Below, one piece after another: positions 51,395 through 60,052 of a stretch of 64,000 nucleotides of DNA; the first letter of the stretch is position 1; each line of letters starts with the position of its first letter. This stretch comes from Metaruminococcus_A sp003150405. Its GTDB lineage: Bacteria > Bacillota > Clostridia > Oscillospirales > Ruminococcaceae. The notes beneath the pieces are model-generated. The model did not search any database, was not told the DNA's origin, and saw nothing but the letters and a program-made list of their open reading frames with translations. The stretch spans positions 213,465 to 277,464 of the forward strand of contig CABUBB010000002.1 of NCBI GenBank assembly GCA_902489745.1, in the 5' to 3' direction. The translations under genes and the position numbers were made by a program.

Positions 51395-52097
51395 AGCCCA
51401 TTAACTTAAGCGCTTCTTTTGCAGCGTTCTGTTCCGCTTGTTTTTTGCTTTTTCCAGTCCCCATGCTAATGATATTGGAATTAAGGTGTATTTCAATTTC
51501 GAAGGTTTTATTGTGATCCGGGCCGCTCTCTGAAGTAAGGACGTATTCAACCTTTTCCTCGCGGTTTTGCTGGATAATCTCCTGAAGAGTCGTTTTATAA
51601 TCGGAAAAATTTGGGCTTTTTTTCGGGCTTAAATCCTTTGGGATGAAAGAAAGCACATAGGGTTTTGCCGCTTCCATGCCTCCATCCAGATATATAGCGG
51701 CAATCACTGCCTCAAAAGCGTCTGACAAAATGGAGGGGCGCTCCCTTCCGCCGGTGTTTTCTTCCCCGCGGCCGAGCAGCAAAAATTCCCCTAAGTGAAT
51801 CTTTTTGGAAAATTCATAAAGCGCCTGTTCACAAACAAGTGAAGCACGCAAGCGAGTCAATTCTCCTTCTGGAATATGCTTAAAATGCATGAAGAGGTAT
51901 TCGGCCACAATCACCGAAAGTACTGAATCCCCTAAAAATTCAAGCCGCTCGTTATTATGAAGATGCTTCTTTCCTTCGTTTGCATAGGACGAATGGGTCA
52001 GAGCTTCCACAAGCAGTTTTTTATTCTGAAATTGGTAGCCGATTTGCGCTTCAAACTCTGCGCAATCCGACAAGGAAAATTCCTTCACATCTTTCAT
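51381..52097 (-). CDS. rnc: Ribonuclease III
   Basis: The 238-residue RNase III cuts double-stranded RNA such as rRNA precursors. The catalytic signature is NERLEFLGDSVLSVIVAEYL, with DAFEAVIAAIYLDGG further on; the C-terminal double-stranded RNA-binding domain begins DYKTTLQEIIQ and ends GKSKKQAEQNAAKEALKLM. The ATG overlaps the plsX stop (ATGA). The usual acpP gene between plsX and rnc is missing. Confidence 0.97.
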   Translation of the reverse strand: MKDVKEFSLSDCAEFEAQIGYQFQNKKLLVEALTHSSYANEGKKHLHNNERLEFLGDSVLSVIVAEYLFMHFKHIPEGELTRLRASLVCEQALYEFSKKIHLGEFLLLGRGEENTGGRERPSILSDAFEAVIAAIYLDGGMEAAKPYVLSFIPKDLSPKKSPNFSDYKTTLQEIIQQNREEKVEYVLTSESGPDHNKTFEIEIHLNSNIISMGTGKSKKQAEQNAAKEALKLMGYEAQ

Positions 52098-53104
52098 TCC
52101 TTTACACCAAAGGTTTTTACCGCCTCTAAATGGCGTTCAATTTCTCCAATAACATCATTTTCAGTAAAAAGAATGGCCTGACGCACAGCATTTTTGAACG
52201 CCTGTGCATTCGAGCTGCCATGCGCTTTGATAACCGGTTTGCGAACACCCAAAAGCGGAGCGCCGCCGTACTCGGTATAATCCATTGTCTTTTTAAAATC
52301 ATTGACCTTATTTAAAACCAACAGCGCACCAAGCTTGGACTTTAATCCACTCATAAAAATTTCTTTGAGCTTTACACTGATGAGCTTACCCATGCCTTCT
52401 GTTAACTTAAGAATAATATTACCGGTAAAACCATCTGCAACAACAACATCACAGGAACCGAGCGGAATATCCCGCGCCTCTACATTTCCAGTAAAGTTGA
52501 TAGGAGAGCGCTTGAGCAACTCATAAGCTTTCAGCTGCAGTTCCCCGCCTTTGGTTTCTTCCGCGCCAATGTTGGCAAGACCGACACGAGGTGCAGATAC
52601 CTTCATAATCTGGTTCATATAAGCAGAACCCATCAAACCAAAATGCAGCAGCATTTCAGGGCGGCATTCCAGGTTCGCGCCACCATCCAACAACATATAA
52701 CAGCCGTTTGCCGTTGGTATAATAGGAGCGAGTGCTGCACGTTTGACACCTTTAATTCGGCGAACAATTAATGAAGCGCCTACAACAATAGCCGCAGTAC
52801 TGCCGCCGCTGACAAAAACATCCGCCTTGCCCTCGGCCACTAATTTGAAAGCGACTGCCATTGAGCTATTTGCCTTGCTTTTAGTAATTTCAGTTGGATC
52901 ATCCTCCACGTCAATCACGTCATCTGCGTGAACCAGCTCCAACGCACTAATGTCAATACCGTTTTCAGCCGCCGCCTTACGGAGCTTTTCCTCATCACCG
53001 GTAACTGCAATTGGAACATGATATTCAGCTGCTGCCTGCGCACATCCGGCAAGCACTGCAACTGGGGCATTATCGCCGCCAAAGCCATCTACTACTATTT
53101 TCAT
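52094..53104 (-). CDS. plsX: Phosphate acyltransferase PlsX
   Basis: The 336-residue PlsX converts acyl-ACP to acyl-phosphate for phospholipid synthesis. Signatures: VVDGFGGDNAPVAVLAGC, FVSGGSTAAIVVGASLIV, MLLDGGANLECRPEML, the VVVADGFTGNIILKLTEG segment and GGAPLLGVRKPVIKAHG. The ATG follows GAGGTG, three bases after the trmFO stop. fapR, fabD, fabG and acpP are not adjacent. Confidence 0.97.
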   Translation of the reverse strand: MKIVVDGFGGDNAPVAVLAGCAQAAAEYHVPIAVTGDEEKLRKAAAENGIDISALELVHADDVIDVEDDPTEITKSKANSSMAVAFKLVAEGKADVFVSGGSTAAIVVGASLIVRRIKGVKRAALAPIIPTANGCYMLLDGGANLECRPEMLLHFGLMGSAYMNQIMKVSAPRVGLANIGAEETKGGELQLKAYELLKRSPINFTGNVEARDIPLGSCDVVVADGFTGNIILKLTEGMGKLISVKLKEIFMSGLKSKLGALLVLNKVNDFKKTMDYTEYGGAPLLGVRKPVIKAHGSSNAQAFKNAVRQAILFTENDVIGEIERHLEAVKTFGVKE

Positions 53105-53107
53105 CCA

Positions 53108-54421
53108 TTACACCTCATTTATGTCCAACGTTTGCTGTAAACTTTTCATGGCACGTTCTGCAATGGCCTCATAACGCTGCTGTTTATCTCGAATATGCTC
53201 AGTAAGCGGCGGTAAAATCCCCATATTAGCGCCCATTGGCTGAAAATCTGACACAGTTTCATCCGAAATATAATGGCTCAGAGCACCAACCATGGTGTCA
53301 CGCGGCAAGGCAATTTCCGGCAGGCCGCGGATCAGGCGTGAAAGGTGGAATCCAACGTACAATCCACTGGCTGCCGATTCGGTGTATCCTTCCACCCCGG
53401 TCATCTGCCCGGCAAAATAAATTCGCGGATTCTTTCGCAGACTAAAATGGCAGTCAAGCAACCGGGGGCTGTCCAGAAACGTATTGCGATGCATAACTCC
53501 ATAACGTACATATTCGGCATTGCGTAAAGCAGGAATCAAGCCAAATACCCGTTTTTGCTCGCCAAACTTTAAATTGGTCTGGAACCCCACCAAGTTATAC
53601 ATACTTCCCTCCGCGTTTTCTTTGCGGAGCTGTAAATTGGCCCATGGCCGGTGTCCTGTGTGCGGATCCCGTAAACCGACCGGTTTTAAAGGGCCATAAC
53701 GAATGGTATCCACACCGCGTTTGGCCATGATTTCCACCGGCATGCATCCCTCATAAACCATTGGTGCATCCTGTTCAAAGGACTTAAGCTGTACCGATTC
53801 TGCATGGAGGAGCTCATTATAAAAATACTCATACTCCTCTTTGTTCATCGGGCAGTTAATGTAATCCGCATCGCCACGGTCATAACGGGAAGCGAGAAAC
53901 GCATATTCCATATCCACCGATTCCGCGGTGACAATCGGCGCTGCAGCATCATAAAAGCTAAGGTAATTCCCGCCGCAAAGCTTTTGAATCGATTCCGCGA
54001 GCGCACCTGAAGTAAGCGGGCCGGTGGCTATTACGACGTACCCCTCGGCAGGAATTTCAATGATCTCACCGGTGTGAACCTGAATATTGGGATGGTTCAA
54101 TATTCGGGCAGTTACCAAATCCGAAAACTTGGTTCGATCAACAGCCAAAGCGCCACCTGCTGCAACACTGCACTGTTCGGCACAATCAATAATAAGCGAT
54201 CCCAACGCTTTCATTTCGTGTTTGAGCAGCCCGGCCGCCGACCCCAAACGGGACGCTTTGAGAGAATTGGAACAGACAAGTTCTGCAAAACCGGTGTAAT
54301 GATGTGCCGGCGTATACTTTTCCGGTTTCATTTCATATAACTCCACCAAAATGCCATCCTGCGCCAAACGGTAAGCAGCCTCACAACCAGCAAGTCCTGC
54401 CCCAATTACATGAACCCTCAT
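53108..54421 (-). CDS. trmFO: tRNA (uracil-54-C5)-methyltransferase TrmFO
   Basis: The 437-residue folate- and FAD-dependent TrmFO makes ribothymidine at position 54. Signatures: VIGAGLAGCEAAYRLAQ, LVCSNSLKASRLGSAAGLLK, VIATGPLTSGALAESI and FAGQMTGVEGYTESAASG. Its start overlaps the topA stop by four bases, the conserved topA-trmFO order of Firmicutes. Confidence 0.97.
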   Translation of the reverse strand: MRVHVIGAGLAGCEAAYRLAQDGILVELYEMKPEKYTPAHHYTGFAELVCSNSLKASRLGSAAGLLKHEMKALGSLIIDCAEQCSVAAGGALAVDRTKFSDLVTARILNHPNIQVHTGEIIEIPAEGYVVIATGPLTSGALAESIQKLCGGNYLSFYDAAAPIVTAESVDMEYAFLASRYDRGDADYINCPMNKEEYEYFYNELLHAESVQLKSFEQDAPMVYEGCMPVEIMAKRGVDTIRYGPLKPVGLRDPHTGHRPWANLQLRKENAEGSMYNLVGFQTNLKFGEQKRVFGLIPALRNAEYVRYGVMHRNTFLDSPRLLDCHFSLRKNPRIYFAGQMTGVEGYTESAASGLYVGFHLSRLIRGLPEIALPRDTMVGALSHYISDETVSDFQPMGANMGILPPLTEHIRDKQQRYEAIAERAMKSLQQTLDINEV

Positions 54422-56508
54422 TCTGCTTTATCCTGAAGGCCGCGCTCATACTCACAGCCCTCTTTTGCACAGTAAATTTTACCTGCCTTGCCACGTTTTT
54501 TGAACAAGGTGGCACCGCACTTGGGACATTGTTCCTTAAGCGGCTCATCCCAAGTCATAAAAGAACACTCCGGATTATGTTCACAGCCAAAATACTTTTT
54601 GCCGGTTTTGGACTTCTTTTCCAACACTTTTCCGCCGCAAAGCGGGCAGGTCCCGCCGGTTTCCTGCGCAATCCGCTTGGTGTTACGGCATTCCGGGAAG
54701 CCTGGGCAGGCAAGGAATTTACCAAAACGGCCAATTTTAATGACCATTTTTCGCCCACATTTTTCACATACAATATCGGTTTCCTCATGCGGAACCTTAA
54801 CGCGGGTACCTTCCATGTCTTTTTCCGCTTTATCCAAAGTGTTGCTGAAATCGCCGTAAAAACTCCGGAGCATATCCACGTAATTGACTTTTCCAACTTC
54901 AACTTCGTCAAGGTTTCTTTCCATATTGGCAGTAAAATCCACATCGACAATATTCTGAAAGTGATCGCGCATAAGCTGGGTGGTCACTTCGCCCAGTGAA
55001 GTCGGCCGCAGCTGTTTTCCTTCACGCTCAATGTAATTGCGCTGCAAAATGGTGGTAATGGTTGGCGCATAGGTACTTGGACGGCCAATACCGTTTTCCT
55101 CCAGCGCTTTGATAAGCGACGCCTCAGTAAAGCGCGGCGGCGGCTGGGTGAAATGCTGATTCCCCGCAATGTTTTTGAGTTTTAGTGGATCGCCCTTTGC
55201 CAGTGCCGGAAGCACTTCATTGCTCTCCGCTTCTTCATCTTTGCTTTCTTCATAAAGTACTGTAAAGCCATTAAACCTCACAGAATAACCAGACGCTTTA
55301 AAAATGTATTCTCCCGCCGCAATATCTGCAGAGACAGTATCCAATTCTGCATTTGCCATCTGGCTTGCGAGAAAACGCTCCCAGACCAGCTTATAAAGTT
55401 TATACTGATCCAAGGTCAAATGCGCTTTCACACGATCCGGCGAAAGTTCCGGCATGGTCGGCCGGATTGCCTCATGCGCATCCTGCGCATTGGATTTGGC
55501 CTTATAAACCCGCGGTTTTTCTGGTAAATATTCCCTGCCATATTTTCCAGTAATATACTCGGTTGCCGCTTGCCGCGCTTCGTCTGAGATGCGCAATGAG
55601 TCGGTTCTCATATAGGTAATTAAACCGACAGCACCAAGTTCGCCAACCTCAACGCCTTCATACAATTCCTGAGCCGCTTTCATGGTACGGCGCGCCTGGA
55701 ACCCTAACTTACGGGACGCTTCCTGCTGCATGGTTGAAGTCGTAAACGGCGGAGCTGGAGATTTTCGGCGAACGCCCTTTTTTACCGAATCAACAACATA
55801 ATCGGCTCCTTCCAGTTCTTTTAGAATGCCGTTTGCCTGTTCTTCGGTTTTAATGTCGATTTTCTTACCTTTTTGGCCATAGAATTTTGCCGGAAACGGC
55901 TTACGAACCCCTTTGGCTCCTAAAAGAGCATCAATGGTCCAATATTCTTCTGGCTTAAAAGCCCGAATTTCTTCTTCACGATCAACGATCAACCGAACCG
56001 CAACTGACTGAACGCGCCCTGCAGAAAGCCCCCTGCGAATTTTACGCCATAGAAACGGGCTTAACTTATAACCAACAATACGGTCTAACACGCGGCGAGC
56101 CTGTTGGGCGTTGACCAGATCAAGATCAATTTGACGGCAATGATCCATACCGTTTTTAACGCCGGTTTTGGTAATTTCATTAAAAGTGACACGATTGCTG
56201 TCCTTTAAATCCAAATTCAGCATATGCGCCAAGTGCCAGGAAATGGCTTCTCCTTCACGGTCCGGGTCGGTCGCTAGATAAATATGTTCACTTTTTTTCG
56301 CAGCTTTTTTGAGGTCCTTAATCAAGTCCTCTTTTCCTTTAATATCGGTATACTGCGGTTCAAAGTCATTGTCCACATCAACACCGAATTTGCTTTTTGG
56401 CAGATCACGAACATGACCCATAGACGCAACAACGTCATACCCAGATCCAAGATATTTTTTTATGGTTTTTGCCTTTGCAGGCGACTCTACAATTACTAAA
56501 TCGGACAA
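54418..56508 (-). CDS. topA: DNA topoisomerase I
   Basis: The type IA topoisomerase relaxes negative supercoils. A Toprim domain (LVIVESPAKAKTIKKYL; DPDREGEAISWHL) is followed by the active-site Tyr in GLITYMRTDSLRISDEA and three C-terminal Cys4 zinc ribbons (CEKCG, CPLCG, CPKCG series). I place the start at a TTG with GGAGG eight bases ahead, giving 696 residues from LSDLVIVESP; an ATG seven codons earlier overlaps the dprA stop as ATGA but has no site. dprA-topA-trmFO is the usual Firmicutes order. Confidence 0.96.
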   Translation of the reverse strand: MSDLVIVESPAKAKTIKKYLGSGYDVVASMGHVRDLPKSKFGVDVDNDFEPQYTDIKGKEDLIKDLKKAAKKSEHIYLATDPDREGEAISWHLAHMLNLDLKDSNRVTFNEITKTGVKNGMDHCRQIDLDLVNAQQARRVLDRIVGYKLSPFLWRKIRRGLSAGRVQSVAVRLIVDREEEIRAFKPEEYWTIDALLGAKGVRKPFPAKFYGQKGKKIDIKTEEQANGILKELEGADYVVDSVKKGVRRKSPAPPFTTSTMQQEASRKLGFQARRTMKAAQELYEGVEVGELGAVGLITYMRTDSLRISDEARQAATEYITGKYGREYLPEKPRVYKAKSNAQDAHEAIRPTMPELSPDRVKAHLTLDQYKLYKLVWERFLASQMANAELDTVSADIAAGEYIFKASGYSVRFNGFTVLYEESKDEEAESNEVLPALAKGDPLKLKNIAGNQHFTQPPPRFTEASLIKALEENGIGRPSTYAPTITTILQRNYIEREGKQLRPTSLGEVTTQLMRDHFQNIVDVDFTANMERNLDEVEVGKVNYVDMLRSFYGDFSNTLDKAEKDMEGTRVKVPHEETDIVCEKCGRKMVIKIGRFGKFLACPGFPECRNTKRIAQETGGTCPLCGGKVLEKKSKTGKKYFGCEHNPECSFMTWDEPLKEQCPKCGATLFKKRGKAGKIYCAKEGCEYERGLQDKAE

Positions 56509-56525
56509 TTCATCAACCTCCGCCG

Positions 56526-57770
56526 TCATTTATTAAGTAAACCGTACCGGGAACCGGAGCAGGAATATGCATATCCTTTGACTTCCAGTGTCGTCAGCAC
56601 AGCCAGAACGTCTTTTGTTTCTAGGCCGGATTTAGCGGCAATTTCATCCACCACCCGCGGCTTGAACTCCAAACAATCGTAAACGATACGTTCGTTTTTG
56701 TCCAAATTTTTAGGTGGTTCCGGCTTTTTAGAAATATCTTCTTCCGGTTCCAGTACCGGAGGTTTTGCAGGTGCATTCTTTTGGGCTGCAACGGGGGCCT
56801 TCTCTTTTTTGGGTGGATCCTGTTGCGTTTGCTTGGCGCCTTTGCCGCCAGAGTAAGAATCAAGGAGTTTTTCCACATCCAGTGTGTGTGAATAAGCTGA
56901 CAAATATTCCGCTAATATATCCTTTGCGCAAAACACCGGCGTAGCGCCATCACGGATGTAGCGAATGACGCCGCAGAAATCCGGATTGTAGATATCGTGC
57001 GGCGGCACGCAGAAAATATCTCTTCCCTGGTCCAGCGCATGCTGCGCAGTAATCAGCGATCCACTTTGTTCCGGTGCTTCGGTGACCAATGTTCCCAAGG
57101 ACATCCCTGCCATAATGCGGTTGCGCACCGGGAAAATAGCGGGCGACGGTTCGGTTCCAGGCGGTAACTCTGAAATTAAGGCACCGCCCCGTTTTAAAAT
57201 TTGCTGTTTCAAATCATGGTGAGCACTTGGGTAATTGACATCCAGCCCACAACCCATTACAGCAATGGTACGGCCACCACCTTTAAGAGCCCCCAAATGT
57301 GCATAGCCGTCAATTCCAAGCGCACATCCGCTGACAACAACTGCACCGGCGCGTGCCAGTTCATAACAAATATTACCGGTTACCCGTTTTCCATATTCCG
57401 AAGCATTTCTGGTACCGACAACGGTAACAAGAACGCGCCCCTCCAGTTCCTCCAAAGAACCCATTGCATATAACACAAGCGGCGCGGCATAAATATCCTT
57501 TAAATGCAGAGGATATAACGGATCATCAAACGGAATCATTTGAATTTGAAGCCGCTTACATTCTTTAATGACAAACTCTGCACGTTCAAGCGAGGTACGT
57601 TCAATTTTGGAACGCTCCACATCGGTGAGATATTCAATCTCTTCCATAGAGGTACGCCCGTTCTGATAAAATTCTTCCGGAGAGTCAAAATCCATCAGAA
57701 GTTGGTTCGGCTTGTCACTCCCCGATTGAAAACAAAGGGAAAGCCATACCCAGTACAGCAGTTCATCCAT
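56526..57770 (-). CDS. dprA: DNA-processing protein DprA
   Basis: The 414-residue DprA loads RecA on incoming single-stranded DNA. The Rossmann-like core has VTVVGTRNASEYGKRVTG, VVVSGCALGIDGYAHLGAL, TIAVMGCGLDVNYPSAHHDL and FPVRNRIMAGMSLGTLVTEA. A Pro/Lys-rich linker (about 320-360) leads to a C-terminal winged helix. The ATG at 57770 follows AGAGGTG; an in-frame GTG three codons earlier is part of that site. With comFC it suggests a DNA-uptake capacity, but no full com operon is in view. Confidence 0.95.
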   Translation of the reverse strand: MDELLYWVWLSLCFQSGSDKPNQLLMDFDSPEEFYQNGRTSMEEIEYLTDVERSKIERTSLERAEFVIKECKRLQIQMIPFDDPLYPLHLKDIYAAPLVLYAMGSLEELEGRVLVTVVGTRNASEYGKRVTGNICYELARAGAVVVSGCALGIDGYAHLGALKGGGRTIAVMGCGLDVNYPSAHHDLKQQILKRGGALISELPPGTEPSPAIFPVRNRIMAGMSLGTLVTEAPEQSGSLITAQHALDQGRDIFCVPPHDIYNPDFCGVIRYIRDGATPVFCAKDILAEYLSAYSHTLDVEKLLDSYSGGKGAKQTQQDPPKKEKAPVAAQKNAPAKPPVLEPEEDISKKPEPPKNLDKNERIVYDCLEFKPRVVDEIAAKSGLETKDVLAVLTTLEVKGYAYSCSGSRYGLLNK

Positions 57771-57783
57771 ACGGCACACCTCT

Positions 57784-58584
57784 TTATCCTTCCTGTTTTG
57801 AAAGCTCCCACATCAAAAGGCCGGCAGCCATTGCCGCATTGAGCGATTCTGCCTTTCCTTTCATTGCTAACGTAATGCGGTACCGGCACTGTACAGCAAA
57901 CGCCGCCGACAGCCCGTTGCCTTCGTTACCTATATATAATAAATGAATCGCTGGCAAATTGCAACCGTCGGCTATCAGGTTCGCATCACGCACCACAGCC
58001 GCTGCAGAGATAAGGCCGCTTTGTGACATTTCAGCTTCAAACAAAAACATGTCCTCTGCAATATAATAAGGCAGATGAAATACGGACCCCATTGCAGAGC
58101 GCAGCACTTTAGGCGAAAACAGGTCACAGCTTGCCTTGGAGAGGACAACTGCCTCAAACCCCAAGGCATCGGCATTGCGGAACATAGCGCCAAGATTGCC
58201 AGGATCCTGAAGATCATAAAGACAAAGAATTTTTTTCATCCGCTTTAGCTGTTCCAGCGAAGCCGATTCCAGCAACCGGCAAACACAAAAAACCCCCTGT
58301 GGGCCACCGGTACCCGATATTTTGGATTCAATCGCTTCGGTTATTCCGTAGCAGGAAACACCGCGTTGCAACAGCATTTGCAACAGCTCCGGATGTGCGC
58401 CAACCCAGGACTCAGTCACCAGCGCATATACGACCGATACACCGGATTGTACTGCCTCTATACACAATTTCGTCCCTTCCAGTGTAAACATCCCCAACTT
58501 TTTTCGTGCCTGCTTACCAGTATTGAGTTTTCCATATACCTTAACGCGCGGATTCTCCCGGCTTGTAATCCATTCCAATCCCAT
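57784..58584 (-). CDS. SpoU/TrmH-family RNA 2'-O-methyltransferase
   Basis: A 266-residue SPOUT enzyme with an N-terminal L30e-like substrate-binding domain (RKKLGMFTLEGTKLCIEA) and a C-terminal knotted domain with motif 1 DLQDPGNLGAMFRNADALG, motif 2 LLYIGNEGNGLS and motif 3 ESLNAAMAAGLLMWE. It methylates a ribose in rRNA or tRNA; the exact site is unknown, with RlmB-like activity most likely. The ATG follows AAGGTGG just after the rplT terminator. No separate promoter is visible, so read-through from infC may drive it. Confidence 0.9.
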   Translation of the reverse strand: MGLEWITSRENPRVKVYGKLNTGKQARKKLGMFTLEGTKLCIEAVQSGVSVVYALVTESWVGAHPELLQMLLQRGVSCYGITEAIESKISGTGGPQGVFCVCRLLESASLEQLKRMKKILCLYDLQDPGNLGAMFRNADALGFEAVVLSKASCDLFSPKVLRSAMGSVFHLPYYIAEDMFLFEAEMSQSGLISAAAVVRDANLIADGCNLPAIHLLYIGNEGNGLSAAFAVQCRYRITLAMKGKAESLNAAMAAGLLMWELSKQEG

Positions 58585-58602
58585 ACCACCTTATCGCTTT
58601 AT

Positions 58603-58635
58603 AAAAACGCCCAAGCCAAAAGGCTTGAGCGTTTT
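58603..58635 (-). terminator. Terminator after rplT
   Basis: AACGCTCAAGCC/GGCTTGGGCGTT (one G-U pair), TTTT loop, TTTTTAT after it on the minus strand. The methyltransferase start codon is only about 20 bases further. Confidence 0.85.
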
Positions 58636-58644
58636 ACGCAGTTC

Positions 58645-59001
58645 TTATTTCAGGGCTGCTTTGGCCTGCTCACAAAGAGCGGTAAAGGCTTCTGCGTCTG
58701 CAATAGCAATTTCAGAAAGCATTTTACGGTTCAGGGTGATACCAGCTTTCTTCAAACCATTCATAAAGGTGGAATAATTCATACCATTCATTTTGCATCC
58801 TGCAGAAATTCTGGTGATCCAAAGGCTTCTGAAATCACGTTTTTTCTGTTTACGGCCAATATAAGCATACTGACCAGACTTCATAACAGCTTCTTTAGCA
58901 GTTCTAAAGAGCTTGCTTTTGCCGCCCCAGTAGCCTTTTGCAAGTTTTAATGTCTTTTTTCTTCTTTTACGGGTCATCATCGCGCCTTTAACACGTGCCA
59001 T
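58645..59001 (-). CDS. rplT: 50S ribosomal protein L20
   Basis: The 118-residue L20 starts MARVKGAMMTRKRRKKTLKL and has the conserved GYWGGKSKLFRTAKEAVMKS and RDFRSLWITRISAGCKMNG. L20 is needed for early 50S assembly and in Firmicutes represses its own operon through the infC leader. Order infC-rpmI-rplT is standard. Confidence 0.98.
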   Translation of the reverse strand: MARVKGAMMTRKRRKKTLKLAKGYWGGKSKLFRTAKEAVMKSGQYAYIGRKQKKRDFRSLWITRISAGCKMNGMNYSTFMNGLKKAGITLNRKMLSEIAIADAEAFTALCEQAKAALK

Positions 59002-59050
59002 AACTCTCTATACCTCCAACATTCAGTTTAAATTTAAACGACTAGGCAGC

Positions 59051-59248
59051 TTATTTGTACGGAACTAAAATTTTAATTGCCGCCGTATTGGTCTTGTCCG
59101 CATAACCGCCTTTGCGAAGAGCACGTTTCCGTTTGGTGCTCTTTTTGTTTAAAATATGACTTTTATACGCATGGGCGCGCTTTACTTTGCCATTTTTAGT
59201 CATGTTAAACCGTTTTTTTGCTCCACTATGTGTTTTTACTTTTGGCAT
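59051..59248 (-). CDS. rpmI: 50S ribosomal protein L35
   Basis: The 65-residue L35 begins MPKVKTHSGAKKRFNMTKNG and contains RAHAYKSHILNKKSTKRKR, the family signature. The ATG has a GGAGG site. It lies between infC and rplT. Confidence 0.98.
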   Translation of the reverse strand: MPKVKTHSGAKKRFNMTKNGKVKRAHAYKSHILNKKSTKRKRALRKGGYADKTNTAAIKILVPYK

Positions 59249-59277
59249 GATTGTATTCCTCCCTAAAAATAACGCAA

Positions 59278-59796
59278 TTATTTGACTGGCTTTGCCGAAA
59301 CAACCATCGACATGCTGCGGCCTTCCATTTTCGGTGCTTTCTCAACAACGCCATATTCCGAGCAAGCCTCTTTAAAACGGCCTAAAAGCTCGTTGCCCAA
59401 ATTGGTATGTGCCATCTCTCTGCCACGAAAGCGCACCGAAACCTTTACCTTGTCCCCACCCTTTAAAAACTTAATGGTATGGTTAACCTTGGTATTAAAG
59501 TCATTCGTATCAATATTTAAGGACATACGAATCTCTTTAATTTCAACAGTTTTCTGGTTCTTTCTGGCTTCTTTCTCTTTTTTCGCCTGTTCAAAGCGGT
59601 ATTTGCCGTAATCCATAATACGACAAACCGGCGGGTTTGCCTGCGGCGCAATTTTTACCAAGTCAAGATTTTTCTCAATGGCCATACGCATTGCCTCAGC
59701 CGTAGTGATAATCCCAATTTGGTCGCCGTCCGCACCAATGACACGAACCTCTTTATCACGAATTTCTTCGTTGATCTGCAATTCTTTGTTGTTAAT
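59278..59796 (-). CDS. infC: Translation initiation factor IF-3, ATT start codon
   Basis: IF-3 checks start codons and keeps ribosomal subunits apart. The 172-residue protein has ELQINEEIRDKEVRVIGADG, the linker EKNLDLVKIAPQANPPVCRI and the C-domain VKVSVRFRGREMAHTNLG. The frame is open further upstream, but the only ribosome-binding site (GGAGGTG, 59806-59810 core) sits nine bases before an ATT codon at 59794-59796. ATT as start is the known autoregulatory feature of infC, since IF-3 disfavours it. A leader hairpin and a promoter precede. Confidence 0.95.
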   Translation of the reverse strand: MNNKELQINEEIRDKEVRVIGADGDQIGIITTAEAMRMAIEKNLDLVKIAPQANPPVCRIMDYGKYRFEQAKKEKEARKNQKTVEIKEIRMSLNIDTNDFNTKVNHTIKFLKGGDKVKVSVRFRGREMAHTNLGNELLGRFKEACSEYGVVEKAPKMEGRSMSMVVSAKPVK

Positions 59797-59826
59797 CGTT
59801 AAGCACCTCCATGCCACATTATCAAA

Positions 59827-59856
59827 TAAAAAGCGCAGACAAAACCGCCTGCGCTC
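59827..59856 (-). terminator. Attenuator hairpin in the infC-rpmI-rplT leader (L20-leader type)
   Basis: AGCGCAG/CTGCGCT with a loop of about ten bases and TTTTTAT after it on the minus strand, lying between the promoter and the infC start. Firmicutes leaders at this place terminate early when L20 is in excess; I infer the same here. The upstream leader (59857-59945) is about 90 bases and could form the alternative structure. Confidence 0.75.
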
Positions 59857-59951
59857 AAACATACATAATTACAATTACTGTAACCAAGTATTAACCACGG
59901 AGCAAAGGCCCATAGGTGAGAACGAAACGGTTCTGCTTTGTTTTCTATACC

Positions 59952-59979
59952 ATTATAGCACTGGGAGCAAAATTGTCAA
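59952..59979 (-). promoter_or_regulatory. Strong promoter of infC-rpmI-rplT
   Basis: Perfect TTGACA (59974-59979) and TATAAT (59952-59957) with a 16-base spacer on the minus strand, about 150 bases before infC. Confidence 0.88.
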
Positions 59980-60052
59980 GTATAACTTTAATCCATCCAG
60001 TGCCGCTTATATTGTGTATTATTATAATGCATACAAGTGTAAAACACAAGAC

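Noticed and set aside
59797..59862. Longer IF-3 beginning at an ATG at 59862
   Set aside because: That ATG lies in the attenuator hairpin, has no ribosome-binding site, and would add a basic non-conserved stretch not found in IF-3.
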